From: Treponema_I sp045616125
GTDB taxonomy: Bacteria > Spirochaetota > Spirochaetia > Treponematales > Treponemataceae
Reading direction: 5' to 3'
DNA: 29,573 bases
Assembly: GCA_045616125.1 (NCBI GenBank)
Contig: JAZLGC010000019.1
Span: 1 to 29,573 of the forward strand
Of the stretch, positions 14,815-23,329 are shown piece after piece. How positions within the stretch are numbered: position 1 is the stretch's first letter; each line of letters starts with the position of its first letter. The translations under genes and the position numbers were made by a program. The notes under the pieces are model-generated. The model was not told the DNA's origin and made no database searches. It was given only the letters and a program-made list of their open reading frames with translations.

Positions 14815-16554
14815 CTATTTAACAACTTTCCAGTCGGCTTCACCCCGATTGTTGAAAACTTTGGTTCTGTTGGGATACTTTTCTGCATTTTTCAGAAAAA
14901 ATACCAGGTCAGTTGCATATTCACTCATAAGATCATCCGGGTGATAATGCAACTGAACAATGGTTTCCGTTCCTTCTGCGGTAAAAGCACTGAGCGCACC
15001 GTTCATTCTGATACAGTCTGATATCAGTTCCTGATACATGCTTTTACTGCGTTCTTTCAACAGGTCGGTAATATACGATACCTGCAGATCAAGAATCTTA
15101 CCAAAGGGAAGAAGATCAGCGTTCTCTGCAATTAGAGTTGTTTTTCCTGTTTTTTTCAGCCACAGAACAAATCGTTCCAGAAACTGGGAGCTGGGCATTT
15201 TAAGCACATGCAGTACCGCAGCAAACCAGGGGACAGCACGACCATGGGTATAAAAAAGCGTAGTTGCCCGGGCAAGGTCAGCAGCTTTTGCCATATCATC
15301 CTTGCTGAAACCGGGAGATTCAATGACATGGTATGGAGCCACTTGTTCCCAAACCATGTTAAAACCAGGGGCTTCATCGTGGAGTGTGGTTCCAGGGAGA
15401 ACACTGAGACAAAACAATTCAAGACTGTTAGGATACAGCGAAAGGGCGAAATCAATGCTCTGCTTGAATCCCTCATAAGAATCACCGGGGAGGCCGTAAA
15501 TCAGGTCAAAGCCAAAGACCACACCAGTCTGATTCAGATAGCCGATATTTTTGACGAACTGCTTTCTGTTAAAGGTTCGATGCACATTATTCAATACAGT
15601 TTCATTGCTGGACTGAAGCCCGAACTGCAAACTGCATCGTACTTTACTGAAGGCATTTGCCAGTTCCCGGTCAATGAATTCTGCACGGGCCTCAAAATAG
15701 AAGTACGTATCAGGCAGTTTACGCCGGATAAGTGCAAGCATCTGCAATGCCCGGTCTTTTCTGGCATTGTAGGTAGGATCAAGAACAAAAACCTGCCGAA
15801 CGTTTTTGCGCGAAAAAAGGTCGATTTCTTCTTCAATGCGGTCCATGGGCAGGTACCGAACTGTTTTTTCCCCCTTCGATTCATAACAATAGGAACATTT
15901 GAAAGGGCAGCCCCGGGCCAGCTCCCAAAGAACACCGCCATACACATTAGGATCTATGGTTCCGTCAAGATAACAAGATGAAAGTTTTGCACAGTCCGGA
16001 GCAGATGCATAAATGCAGTTTCCCTGTATGACAGACCCATCAGAAAACGAGGGTTCTTTGCCGGCAGAAAGGGAATACAAAAGCTGAGGAACGCATTCTT
16101 CCCCCTGGCCGCTGATGCAGAAGTTAAAGGCGGTAAAACTGGATGGATTTGCCGTTACTTCAGGCCCACCAGCCAGAAGATAGAGCGAAGGATACTGCTC
16201 TTTAACAAGGGTGGCAGCCTGTTCCAGAATAAAACGGTTCCACACGAATACGGAGCAGCAGAGGGCAAAAGGTTCAATGCCAGCAATTTCCTGAGCCTGA
16301 ATCAGTTGTACCAGTTCCCGGGCAATGTACGCTGCCTTCGCGTCAATGGTTGACGCTTTTTTTAATTCCAGATCCTCAAGACTGAAACTCTTAAGTTGTG
16401 CACAAATGTGTACGTTTTCAGGAACAACGTCGGGATTATTGTAGTGATTAATGGCAGACGTAATGCAGGCAGCACCTAAAGGTAGGGCCTGAGGAGAAGT
16501 TTCTACAAGAACTGTGGTACAAATAACGCCTTTTTTTACTGTTGCTGCTGCCAT
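14815..16554 (-). CDS. B12-binding domain radical SAM protein (DUF4080-type)
   Basis: A 579-residue protein with an N-terminal cobalamin-binding Rossmann-like region (about 1-165, including LLAGGPEVTANP and ISGQGEECVPQLL). The radical SAM core follows, with cluster motif CPFKCSYC (C216, C220, C223) and LQFGLQSSNETVLNNVHR further on. A C-terminal region of about 200 residues, from about residue 385, matches the layout of DUF4080 proteins. Members of this class are thought to be methyltransferases or related radical enzymes, but the substrate is unknown. It is divergent from the DHHW gene with only 37 bases between the two start codons. No neighbouring biosynthetic gene points to a product. Confidence 0.85.
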   Translation of the reverse strand: MAAATVKKGVICTTVLVETSPQALPLGAACITSAINHYNNPDVVPENVHICAQLKSFSLEDLELKKASTIDAKAAYIARELVQLIQAQEIAGIEPFALCCSVFVWNRFILEQAATLVKEQYPSLYLLAGGPEVTANPSSFTAFNFCISGQGEECVPQLLYSLSAGKEPSFSDGSVIQGNCIYASAPDCAKLSSCYLDGTIDPNVYGGVLWELARGCPFKCSYCYESKGEKTVRYLPMDRIEEEIDLFSRKNVRQVFVLDPTYNARKDRALQMLALIRRKLPDTYFYFEARAEFIDRELANAFSKVRCSLQFGLQSSNETVLNNVHRTFNRKQFVKNIGYLNQTGVVFGFDLIYGLPGDSYEGFKQSIDFALSLYPNSLELFCLSVLPGTTLHDEAPGFNMVWEQVAPYHVIESPGFSKDDMAKAADLARATTLFYTHGRAVPWFAAVLHVLKMPSSQFLERFVLWLKKTGKTTLIAENADLLPFGKILDLQVSYITDLLKERSKSMYQELISDCIRMNGALSAFTAEGTETIVQLHYHPDDLMSEYATDLVFFLKNAEKYPNRTKVFNNRGEADWKVVK

Positions 16555-16555
16555 A

Positions 16556-16584
16556 TTAACACCCTGCCTCTTTTTTGATACAGT
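16556..16584 (+). promoter_or_regulatory. Promoter of the DHHW/MBOAT operon
   Basis: TTAACA (16556-16561), 17-base spacer and TACAGT (16579-16584). The expected start, near 16590-16592, coincides with the ATG at 16592. Confidence 0.5.
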
Positions 16585-16591
16585 AACCGAA

Positions 16592-17857
16592 ATGACAAAA
16601 AAAAGTAATTACCTGCTGTTTCTAGCATGCATACTCCTGATTCTGTCCCTTTTTTACTCGTTACTCTGGCGGCCTCAAACTGCTGTTTCAGAAGAAGAAA
16701 TGAGAAATCTGACGCAGGTTCCTCATTTCAGCATGGAATCATTTCTTTCAGGCAATTACCAGAATCAGATGGAAAATGCCATTTCTGACCAGCTGCAGTT
16801 TGGCCTTCAGATGAAATATGCTGTTAAAGGCATGTATAACTGGCTGACAGCTCAGGTCTCAAAATTTGAACATTCTGCAGAAATACCAGAAATCCAGCAA
16901 GATATTCAAACAGTTGCCATTCCGGACGTTTCTTCTGATACAGAAATCATTCCTGAGCTTCCGGTTCCACCGCAGCCATCCTATAACTATCAGGAAGTGG
17001 TTACCGGATCCATCTATAAATTGGATAATTCCGGCTATCTCATTCACAAAGCCGCATCCCCAGATTCCTATGACTTTGATTACCTGTATTCCCAGGATAT
17101 GCTGAATGCCGTATCAAAGCCAAAATACCTGTTTTTTATTGATACTCCTTTATCAAGAGATTTTTCTGATTTCTACAGTTACGATCCCTTTTCATACATC
17201 AAAACCCAGTTCAACATGACTGGCTTTGACCAGTTATCCTTTGGCAGCTGGGAAGAATATAAAACCTTATTTTACCAGACAGATCATCACTGGAATTACC
17301 GGGGTTCGTATCTTGGCTACACAAAAATCATCAGGATGCTGCTGGGTGACAAGGAACCAATTCTTGAACCTGTTGGAACCCATGTATGGCCCACTGTATA
17401 CGAAGGTTCTCTGGCACGTGACAATCTTTTAAGAGCCGCAACTGAAAACTTTACTACCTATGACTTTGAGCTGGTTCCCATGCGCGTCTTTGTTGATGAT
17501 GTGGAAACGGAATACGGCTGGCGAAGCTGGTATGTTTCTGACGATGATTTTCCCCACAAAGTGTATTCCAATCACTACGGTATGTATTATGGCGATGATC
17601 ACGCCAAAGTACTGTATGATACAAACCGACCCGACAAGCCAAACCTTCTTATTCTGGCAACCAGCTGGTCAAATGCAGTAAATGACCTTATTGCCTGCCA
17701 TTTTAACCAGACCCATGTACTTGATTTCAGGCACTTTTCCCGCACCTACGGCACCCCGATAAACGCTGAACAATACATGAAAGACAACGACATTGACATG
17801 ATGCTTATTATGGGTGACATCAGTTCCCTGGGACACCTGAACAAGGAGGCACACTGA
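16592..17857 (+). CDS. DHHW/AlgX-like protein, probable O-acyltransfer partner of MBOAT
   Basis: A 421-residue membrane-anchored protein. The start at 16592 gives an N-terminal anchor (NYLLFLACILLILSLFYSLL); an earlier in-frame ATG at 16514 would overlap the divergent radical SAM gene. A variable, Pro/Glu-rich linker follows (about 95-135). The C-terminal half is SGNH-hydrolase-like: the DHHW signature is at 231-234 in TDHHWNYRG, and ATSWSN (357-361) is where the nucleophile Ser usually lies, although the expected GDS/KDS is altered. Related AlgJ/AlgX/DHHW proteins transfer acyl groups to extracytoplasmic polysaccharides. The stop overlaps the MBOAT start by one base, supporting a shared pathway. 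No Shine-Dalgarno precedes the ATG. Confidence 0.88.
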   Translation: MTKKSNYLLFLACILLILSLFYSLLWRPQTAVSEEEMRNLTQVPHFSMESFLSGNYQNQMENAISDQLQFGLQMKYAVKGMYNWLTAQVSKFEHSAEIPEIQQDIQTVAIPDVSSDTEIIPELPVPPQPSYNYQEVVTGSIYKLDNSGYLIHKAASPDSYDFDYLYSQDMLNAVSKPKYLFFIDTPLSRDFSDFYSYDPFSYIKTQFNMTGFDQLSFGSWEEYKTLFYQTDHHWNYRGSYLGYTKIIRMLLGDKEPILEPVGTHVWPTVYEGSLARDNLLRAATENFTTYDFELVPMRVFVDDVETEYGWRSWYVSDDDFPHKVYSNHYGMYYGDDHAKVLYDTNRPDKPNLLILATSWSNAVNDLIACHFNQTHVLDFRHFSRTYGTPINAEQYMKDNDIDMMLIMGDISSLGHLNKEAH

Positions 17858-19263
17858 TGGTTTTCTCCAGCATGGTATTCATTTTTCTCTTTCTCCCCGT
17901 TACCTGTGCCATATACTTCATCATGCCGACCCGCACCGGCAAAAACGCTGTTCTGCTTTCCATGTCGCTCCTGTTCTATGCCTGGGGAGAGCCCGTATAC
18001 CTGCTTCTTATGGCAGCAAGTATTTTCGTCAACTGGCTGCTGGCTCCCCACGTAAAGAAAACCTTTCTGCTTATCCTGGCCATCATCTTTAACCTTTCCA
18101 TGCTTCTTTTCTTCAAGTACGCAGGATTTGCTGTAACTATCATCAACACTCTTACACACGCTTCATTTCCAATTCCAGAAATTGCATTGCCCATCGGTAT
18201 CAGTTTCTATACTTTTCAGGCACTTTCCTACATTATTGATGTCCGTAGGGGAGATGTCCCACCTCAGAAGAACCTGCTGAATCTGGCACTGTACATAAGT
18301 CTTTTTCCGCAGCTTATTGCCGGCCCCATTGTCCGTTACACTGATATTGAACAGCAAATTGAAAACCGCCATGAATCATTAAAAGACTTCTGTCATGGTC
18401 TGACACTTTTCATTGCAGGCCTTGCTGCCAAAGTAATCATCGCCAACAACATGGCAACAGTAGCAGACGGCATTTTCAACGCAATTTCAGCCAGTTCCGG
18501 AACAGGTGAAGTAGTGCCCGTTCTATGGGGCTGGGTAGCGATTCTGGCATATACCTTCCAGATTTACTTTGATTTTTCCGGATACAGCACCATGGCAATC
18601 GGCCTGGGCCTTATGTTTGGATTTACCTTTATCCCTAACTTCAACTACCCATACATGGCTAACTCTGTTACCGATTTCTGGCGCCGGTGGCACATAAGCC
18701 TTTCGCATTGGTTCCGGGACTATGTATACATACCTATGGGTGGTAACCGGTGCTCTGTTCCCCGCCATATTTTCAATATTCTTACTGTCTGGATGCTGAC
18801 CGGACTCTGGCACGGTGCGGCCCTTAACTTTGTCATTTGGGGTCTGTACTACGGCCTGTTACTACTCATGGAAAAATACCTGCTGTCGTCCATTCTGAAA
18901 AAAACACCGTCATGGATTACCGGCATCATCACATTCTTCCTGGTTTCCATGGGCTGGGTTCTGTTCCGCACCGACAACAGTGCTGATTTACTGCCCATTC
19001 TCAAAACCATTTTCACATCATCAGAAACAGCACTTACCAACAGTCAGTGGGCACTGCAGCATGCAGATCTGATCAGTAAATCAGTATTTTTCATTCCTGC
19101 CGTGATATTCAGTTTCCCCATAATTCCTGACATATCATCACGTATCAAAGACAGTCGCTTCGAAGAACCGGTTCTTTTTACCATTTCAATCATCCTGCTC
19201 ATCCTGTGCATCAGCCTTCTTGAAGCATCAACCTACAACCCCTTCATCTACTTCCGGTTCTAA
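17857..19263 (+). CDS. MBOAT family O-acyltransferase (AlgI/DltB-like)
   Basis: A 468-residue polytopic membrane protein that moves acyl groups, commonly acetyl, across the membrane for O-acylation of surface polymers. Ten or more hydrophobic spans are seen. Family landmarks are FSSMVFIFLFLP at the N-terminus, LPIGISFYTFQALSYIIDV (about 111-129), LFPQLIAGPIVRY, the conserved WRRWHISLSHWFRDY (275-289) with H279, and the catalytic H319 in LTGLWHGAALNF. AAGGAGG lies 7 bases before the ATG. Its overlap with the DHHW gene gives the two-component arrangement of the alginate-acetylation type. The polymer modified here is unknown; no glycosyltransferase cluster is in the window. Confidence 0.95.
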   Translation: MVFSSMVFIFLFLPVTCAIYFIMPTRTGKNAVLLSMSLLFYAWGEPVYLLLMAASIFVNWLLAPHVKKTFLLILAIIFNLSMLLFFKYAGFAVTIINTLTHASFPIPEIALPIGISFYTFQALSYIIDVRRGDVPPQKNLLNLALYISLFPQLIAGPIVRYTDIEQQIENRHESLKDFCHGLTLFIAGLAAKVIIANNMATVADGIFNAISASSGTGEVVPVLWGWVAILAYTFQIYFDFSGYSTMAIGLGLMFGFTFIPNFNYPYMANSVTDFWRRWHISLSHWFRDYVYIPMGGNRCSVPRHIFNILTVWMLTGLWHGAALNFVIWGLYYGLLLLMEKYLLSSILKKTPSWITGIITFFLVSMGWVLFRTDNSADLLPILKTIFTSSETALTNSQWALQHADLISKSVFFIPAVIFSFPIIPDISSRIKDSRFEEPVLFTISIILLILCISLLEASTYNPFIYFRF

Positions 19264-19325
19264 CCTGTTTCCCGGTACGCCGGTAGATTTGTCATATTAT
19301 ACGCCCCAGTCAAACTTGACGGAGA

Positions 19326-20603
19326 ATGCGTAAAAGCATATTTTTTAAGTATATGAAAGTACAGAAAAGCCCATTTTTCCTGTTTACCCCATACATTCTG
19401 TTCCTGCTGCTCACCCTGACATCCTGTCAGGAAAAAGCCTTAGTAGCAAACATTAAGGCCGAAGAACTATTTTCGTTGAATTACGGCATGTTTGAAAACG
19501 AACTCGGTTTTTATCCATCACTCAATACCGGTAACTGCACCAGTGCAATCTGCATGGATGAAGGGCTTTTCTACGTTCTTGACAGCAATTCCCTGAAGGT
19601 CATGAACCTGAACTCTTACGGAGATCTGCTTTCAATCGTATATAACAAAGATACCAATCCCGTTCCGTCATTTCTCAATTTTTCCGGCATACCGGTAGAA
19701 AAAGACGGAAAACCTTCTGCCAATGCAACCCAGCGGGCAACCAGTTATCCATTCAACAGAATCGGCCCTATGGCAGTAAATGCAGAACACCAGTTGTTCA
19801 TTGCCGATTACCTGCCGCAAGACCGTTACGAAACGGACTCCGAATCAAACATGCTTTTGCGTCAGGTAATCCTTCGTTTTTCAGAAAATGGTGAGTTCAT
19901 CGATTATATCGGTCAGCAGGGCCCCGGTGGATCTCCCTTTCCCTATATTAAAAACATCTATACCACTGCTTCCAATGAGCTTATCGCAGTCTGCCTGACT
20001 ACAGAAGGCTCCACCGTATACTGGTTCAGTGCCGACGGCTTCCTTAAATACATGGTTCCCATCAGATTTTCAGCACTGCCGGTTAAGGAAGAAGACGTAT
20101 CTTCAGACCTGTTCATCAATCTTGACAGCATTATCCCTGACTACAACGAACAGAAACTGTATGTAAAAATTGACTACAGCCACATGGATTTTGATGAAAG
20201 TTCAAAGGTTCAAAGTGGTATTTCATACGAAAAAACGCTGCTGTATACCCTTGATGTTACCACCGGTCTGTACGAATCACCGCTGACCATTCCTGCCTAT
20301 GAGCAGATAATCAATTCAGAATACAACCGAACCGTATATCAGATTCCCTATTCATTTTTAGGAGTAACACAATCTGGCTGGATGTATTTTTCCATTGCAG
20401 ATGAAACCGGCTATACCATTCTGATGGTGCAGCCCAACGGACAGAAGATTCTCCGCCGCCATCTTGCCATCAACACCGATAATCTGGTGTATTACAATCT
20501 GAATCTTTCTAAAGACGGAATCATCAGCATGATGCTCAGTTCAGACAGCAAAACCACCTTTATCTGGTGGAGAACCGATGAAATGATACAGGTAATGAAC
20601 TGA
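19326..20603 (+). CDS. Lipoprotein with predicted beta-propeller-like body
   Basis: A 425-residue lipoprotein. The lipobox LTSC places the acylated Cys at residue 34 from this start, or 25 if translation begins at the internal ATG at 19353. The latter gives a more usual signal length and cannot be excluded, since GGAG is only 1 base from the first ATG. The mature part has repeated beta segments (AICMDEGLFYVLDSNSLKVM, PMAVNAEHQLFIADY, VILRFSENGEFIDYIG, LYVKIDYSH), suggesting a propeller, but no catalytic motif. A conserved spirochaete lipoprotein is likely. It overlaps the next gene by one base and follows MBOAT by 62 bases, so it may belong to the same transcript. Confidence 0.85.
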   Translation: MRKSIFFKYMKVQKSPFFLFTPYILFLLLTLTSCQEKALVANIKAEELFSLNYGMFENELGFYPSLNTGNCTSAICMDEGLFYVLDSNSLKVMNLNSYGDLLSIVYNKDTNPVPSFLNFSGIPVEKDGKPSANATQRATSYPFNRIGPMAVNAEHQLFIADYLPQDRYETDSESNMLLRQVILRFSENGEFIDYIGQQGPGGSPFPYIKNIYTTASNELIAVCLTTEGSTVYWFSADGFLKYMVPIRFSALPVKEEDVSSDLFINLDSIIPDYNEQKLYVKIDYSHMDFDESSKVQSGISYEKTLLYTLDVTTGLYESPLTIPAYEQIINSEYNRTVYQIPYSFLGVTQSGWMYFSIADETGYTILMVQPNGQKILRRHLAINTDNLVYYNLNLSKDGIISMMLSSDSKTTFIWWRTDEMIQVMN

Positions 20604-21136
20604 TGGAAGAATTCAAAGACGAGAATTCGTCAGAACTGCATTTTTATTACAACAAGGAGCAGCGTCTTAAAACGGCACCGAAAATAGTGCAGGATTTTCA
20701 TAACGGCACAAACGAAGTTCCTCCAAAAGGGATATTCCGTCGTCTTGTGTATACCAGATCTTCGCGTCTGATGCTGTTTACCATCGTAATCCTGTGTCTT
20801 GGAACCTATGCAGTAAATTTTCTTACTTCCCGAGACAACAAAGACAAGCTGCTTTCTGTACCCATGTCCATTACCGCGTTCCCGTATGAAGATTCCATCT
20901 ATGTTTCCATAAAAGCAGGCACTCAAGCTGATGCAGCATTTTCTTTTGATGTGTCCATTACCAGTTATACCTCAAGCCATACCCAGGTATCTGAGTACGA
21001 AACCAGCAGAATCTATGACGGAAAGGAACTGGTAATTGGCACAATTATGCCTGATTATGATATACTGAGCGTAGAAGCTGTCCTAACCGCAAAAAGCGGA
21101 GAAACAATACGCATTTCAACTGATGTAACACGATAA
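20603..21136 (+). CDS. Single-pass membrane protein of unknown function
   Basis: A 177-residue protein with a charged cytoplasmic N-terminus (about 1-55), one membrane span near residues 55-75 (LMLFTIVILCLGTYAVNFL), and a periplasmic beta-rich domain of about 100 residues (SVPMSITAFPYEDSIYVSI ... VEAVLTAKSGETIRI). No family is recognised. It overlaps the upstream lipoprotein by one base (TGATG), so the two are translationally coupled and their products may interact in the envelope. Confidence 0.75.
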   Translation: MEEFKDENSSELHFYYNKEQRLKTAPKIVQDFHNGTNEVPPKGIFRRLVYTRSSRLMLFTIVILCLGTYAVNFLTSRDNKDKLLSVPMSITAFPYEDSIYVSIKAGTQADAAFSFDVSITSYTSSHTQVSEYETSRIYDGKELVIGTIMPDYDILSVEAVLTAKSGETIRISTDVTR

Positions 21137-21149
21137 ATAGGAGAAAGCC

Positions 21150-21545
21150 ATGTTACAGTTTTATTTTCTTGCAGTAATCTGCAGCGTTTTAACCGGCTTG
21201 TATTTTGCATTTACACCATTTTTTAATGAACGGATTCCAGAGAAAATGCAGATTCCTCTGCTGGATGGAGCATTTGTACTCTGTGCCGTAACAGGAATCC
21301 TTAAACTGTTCCTCATTGTTCAGCCAGACATTGTCATTATTGGAGATTTGCTTCCTGCCATTTCATGTCTTCTTGCTGCTTTCTGTCTGTTCCTGGAGAT
21401 TTATGAAGTTCAGGGAGGAAAAACCCTTTCTTTACCTGGAATTTTAGATTCCATTTTTGCTGGAACATACCGTAAGTATATTGGATTCCTTCTTGTGATT
21501 ATTGGAATCCTTCATTTCTTTATCCCGGCAGTGAGAATGTTCTGA
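21150..21545 (+). CDS. Small multi-pass membrane protein
   Basis: A 131-residue very hydrophobic protein with four likely spans (about 4-22, 39-58, 63-84 and 108-127). No family is recognised and no charged catalytic cluster is visible. AGGAGA lies 8 bases before the ATG. It is 13 bases after the previous gene and 1 base before the Nudix gene, so it belongs to the same co-directional run. Confidence 0.75.
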   Translation: MLQFYFLAVICSVLTGLYFAFTPFFNERIPEKMQIPLLDGAFVLCAVTGILKLFLIVQPDIVIIGDLLPAISCLLAAFCLFLEIYEVQGGKTLSLPGILDSIFAGTYRKYIGFLLVIIGILHFFIPAVRMF

Positions 21546-21546
21546 T

Positions 21547-22008
21547 ATGGCAGACACAGAAGTTTTGTCCGGATCAATTGCCGGAATCATTGTTAAAGAT
21601 ACCCATGTGTTTATTGCAAAACGTTCTCCTATCGGACAGATGGGCGGACGCTGGGAATTTCCCGGTGGAAAAATTGAAAATGGTGAAACACAGGAAGAAG
21701 CACTCCACCGCGAATTTCTGGAAGAATTCAATTGCGATATTGTAATTCATGAACCGGTATGCAAAACCCAGTTTGAACATAACGGAAAAAAGCGCAACCT
21801 GTTTGCATGGTCCGTTTCTTTTGCAGAGGATTCCCCTGTATTTACCCTGACCGAACATACGGAAACAAAATGGGTTCCGGTTGAAAAGATTGAAGAACTG
21901 AACAAAGCCGGGAATTTTGTAGATTCCGACATGCTTTTATATCCCCAGGTAAAAAACTTTGTCCACAATAGTACCGGGCAAAAACTTACTGGAGAAACAT
22001 GCCGTTAA
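21547..22008 (+). CDS. Nudix hydrolase (MutT-like)
   Basis: A 153-residue pyrophosphohydrolase that cleaves nucleoside diphosphates linked to another moiety; MutT-type members remove oxidised dGTP. The Nudix box spans residues 41-63: G41, E47, R55, E56, E59 and E60 are all present (GKIENGETQEEALHREFLEE), so metal binding is intact. The glycine that normally follows is replaced by N62. WEFPGG just before the box and a short C-terminal half are like MutT. 8-oxo-dGTP specificity is plausible but cannot be told from sequence alone. A MutY-like gene lies 4 kb downstream on the same strand. Confidence 0.92.
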   Translation: MADTEVLSGSIAGIIVKDTHVFIAKRSPIGQMGGRWEFPGGKIENGETQEEALHREFLEEFNCDIVIHEPVCKTQFEHNGKKRNLFAWSVSFAEDSPVFTLTEHTETKWVPVEKIEELNKAGNFVDSDMLLYPQVKNFVHNSTGQKLTGETCR

Positions 22009-22397
22009 TGTCTGTTTCAAAGTCTCTCTGGTCATCAGTACTTTTTATACTTTTGTTCTCTGTTCCGCTGACATCCTGTTCAAACAAAGACAGTCAGGAA
22101 ACAGTAGATTTGTCGTATTTTGAAAACCTCCATTCAGAAGGTGAGTGGGCTGTTATTACAGAACCCTATGTTGCCTATCGCGACAAACCGGATGTAACTT
22201 CGACAGTTAAGGGTCATGGCCGTTTGGGCGATATTTCACAGATTATCGGAAAAGCGCTTGTTCCGGATATCACCAACAATACCTCTATTATTTGGTATCA
22301 GTTTTCTGAAGGTTTTGTTTCAGAAAACTCACTGATTGTATACCCTAATAAATTTCAGGCGCAATCGGCTGCAAGCCAGCTGAATGCAGAACAGTAA
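21999..22397 (+). CDS. Lipoprotein with SH3-like domain
   Basis: A 132-residue lipoprotein with the lipobox PLTSC (Cys near residue 27). The mature part (EWAVITEPYVAYRDKPDVTS ... GFVSENSLIVYP) has the layout of an SH3b-like domain: a short beta barrel with a variable-length insertion. The match is recognisable but weak. It overlaps the Nudix gene by 10 bases; a second ATG at 22008 would instead overlap its stop by one base, but the GGAG spacing (4 bases) fits the first. A role in binding wall or surface polymer is inferred from the domain type only. Confidence 0.7.
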   Translation: MPLMSVSKSLWSSVLFILLFSVPLTSCSNKDSQETVDLSYFENLHSEGEWAVITEPYVAYRDKPDVTSTVKGHGRLGDISQIIGKALVPDITNNTSIIWYQFSEGFVSENSLIVYPNKFQAQSAASQLNAEQ

Positions 22398-22399
22398 AC

Positions 22400-23329
22400 A
22401 TGAAAAAACAGATACTTGTCATCGGAACTACATGTGTTGATGTAATTATCGGCTTAGATAAACTTCCCGCTACCGGAGAAGACGCAAATACCACCAGCCA
22501 CCGGCTTCAGTTGGGAGGCTGCGCCTGGAACGTTTCTGACATTCTCCGGCTTACCGGCACACCCCATACCCTGTGTTCTCCAGTGGGCAAAGGGGCCTAC
22601 GGTGACTATGTAGAAGCCCAGATGGCACAAAGAAACGTTACTCCTTTTATCCGCTTACCCGATGAAAACGGCTGCTGTTACTGTTTTGTAGAAGCCAGCG
22701 GCGAACGCACTTTTATTGCCTATCATGGCTGTGAGTACCGATTTGATCCGGCATGGATGAACCGGATTGATAATCAGGATTTTGACACCGTCTACTTTTG
22801 CGGCCTTGAACTGGAAGAACCTACCGGAGTAAAACTGGCAGACTGGATTTGTTCCCTTACCGGCAAAACAGTTCTTTTTGCCCCATCAAGTCGCGTAGGA
22901 TACCTTGATACCTCTCTATTAAAAAAAATCTTCCGTTGCCATCCCATACTTCACATCAGTGAAAGCGAAGCACAGACCATTGCCGGCATGTTCCGTCTGA
23001 CTGATGGCCGTGCCGCCGGTGACATTCAGAAAAACCTCCGTTTCATTCATTCCCTTACCGGAAATCTGGTCATTGTAACTGCCGGTGGTGATGGCTGCTG
23101 GTATATGGAATCTGACAGTGAAGGGCCACAACACGTTCCTGGCGTTGCTGCCCGCATTGTGGACACTATTGGGGCGGGAGACAGCCATTGCGGTGCATTT
23201 CTCGCCATGCGTTCCCAAAATAAAACGGTGGCCGAAAGCCTTGCTGTTGCCAACAAAGTTGCAGCCACCATTGTGGGTGTTTCAGGCGCCAATCTGACAC
23301 CTGAGGAATTCAAAACAATCAGCCTTTAA
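22400..23329 (+). CDS. PfkB family carbohydrate kinase
   Basis: A 309-residue ribokinase-like kinase that phosphorylates a sugar or nucleoside hydroxyl with ATP. The GG motif with sugar contacts is LGGCAWNVSDIL (38-49), and the second PfkB signature DTIGAGDSHCGAF (255-267) has catalytic D261 and the anion-hole GAGD. The N-terminal GTTCVDVIIGLDKLP is also typical. The substrate is not clear: a ribokinase-, fructokinase- or pseudouridine kinase-type activity is possible. It begins 2 bases after the SH3-like lipoprotein stop. Its 3' end overlaps the convergent hisS by 11 bases. Confidence 0.92.
   Translation: MKKQILVIGTTCVDVIIGLDKLPATGEDANTTSHRLQLGGCAWNVSDILRLTGTPHTLCSPVGKGAYGDYVEAQMAQRNVTPFIRLPDENGCCYCFVEASGERTFIAYHGCEYRFDPAWMNRIDNQDFDTVYFCGLELEEPTGVKLADWICSLTGKTVLFAPSSRVGYLDTSLLKKIFRCHPILHISESEAQTIAGMFRLTDGRAAGDIQKNLRFIHSLTGNLVIVTAGGDGCWYMESDSEGPQHVPGVAARIVDTIGAGDSHCGAFLAMRSQNKTVAESLAVANKVAATIVGVSGANLTPEEFKTISL

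Noticed and set aside
14750..14815. Terminator for the radical SAM gene (GCGAA/TTCGC)
   Set aside because: The loop would be too short (2 bases) and there is no T-tract. No convincing terminator was found here.
15208..15981. A 257-codon plus-strand open frame inside the radical SAM gene
   Set aside because: It is antisense to a clear radical SAM/B12 gene, lacks a ribosome site, and has no recognisable motif.
16514..16591. N-terminal extension of the DHHW protein from 16514
   Set aside because: It would overlap the divergent radical SAM coding region. The membrane anchor begins directly after the ATG at 16592.
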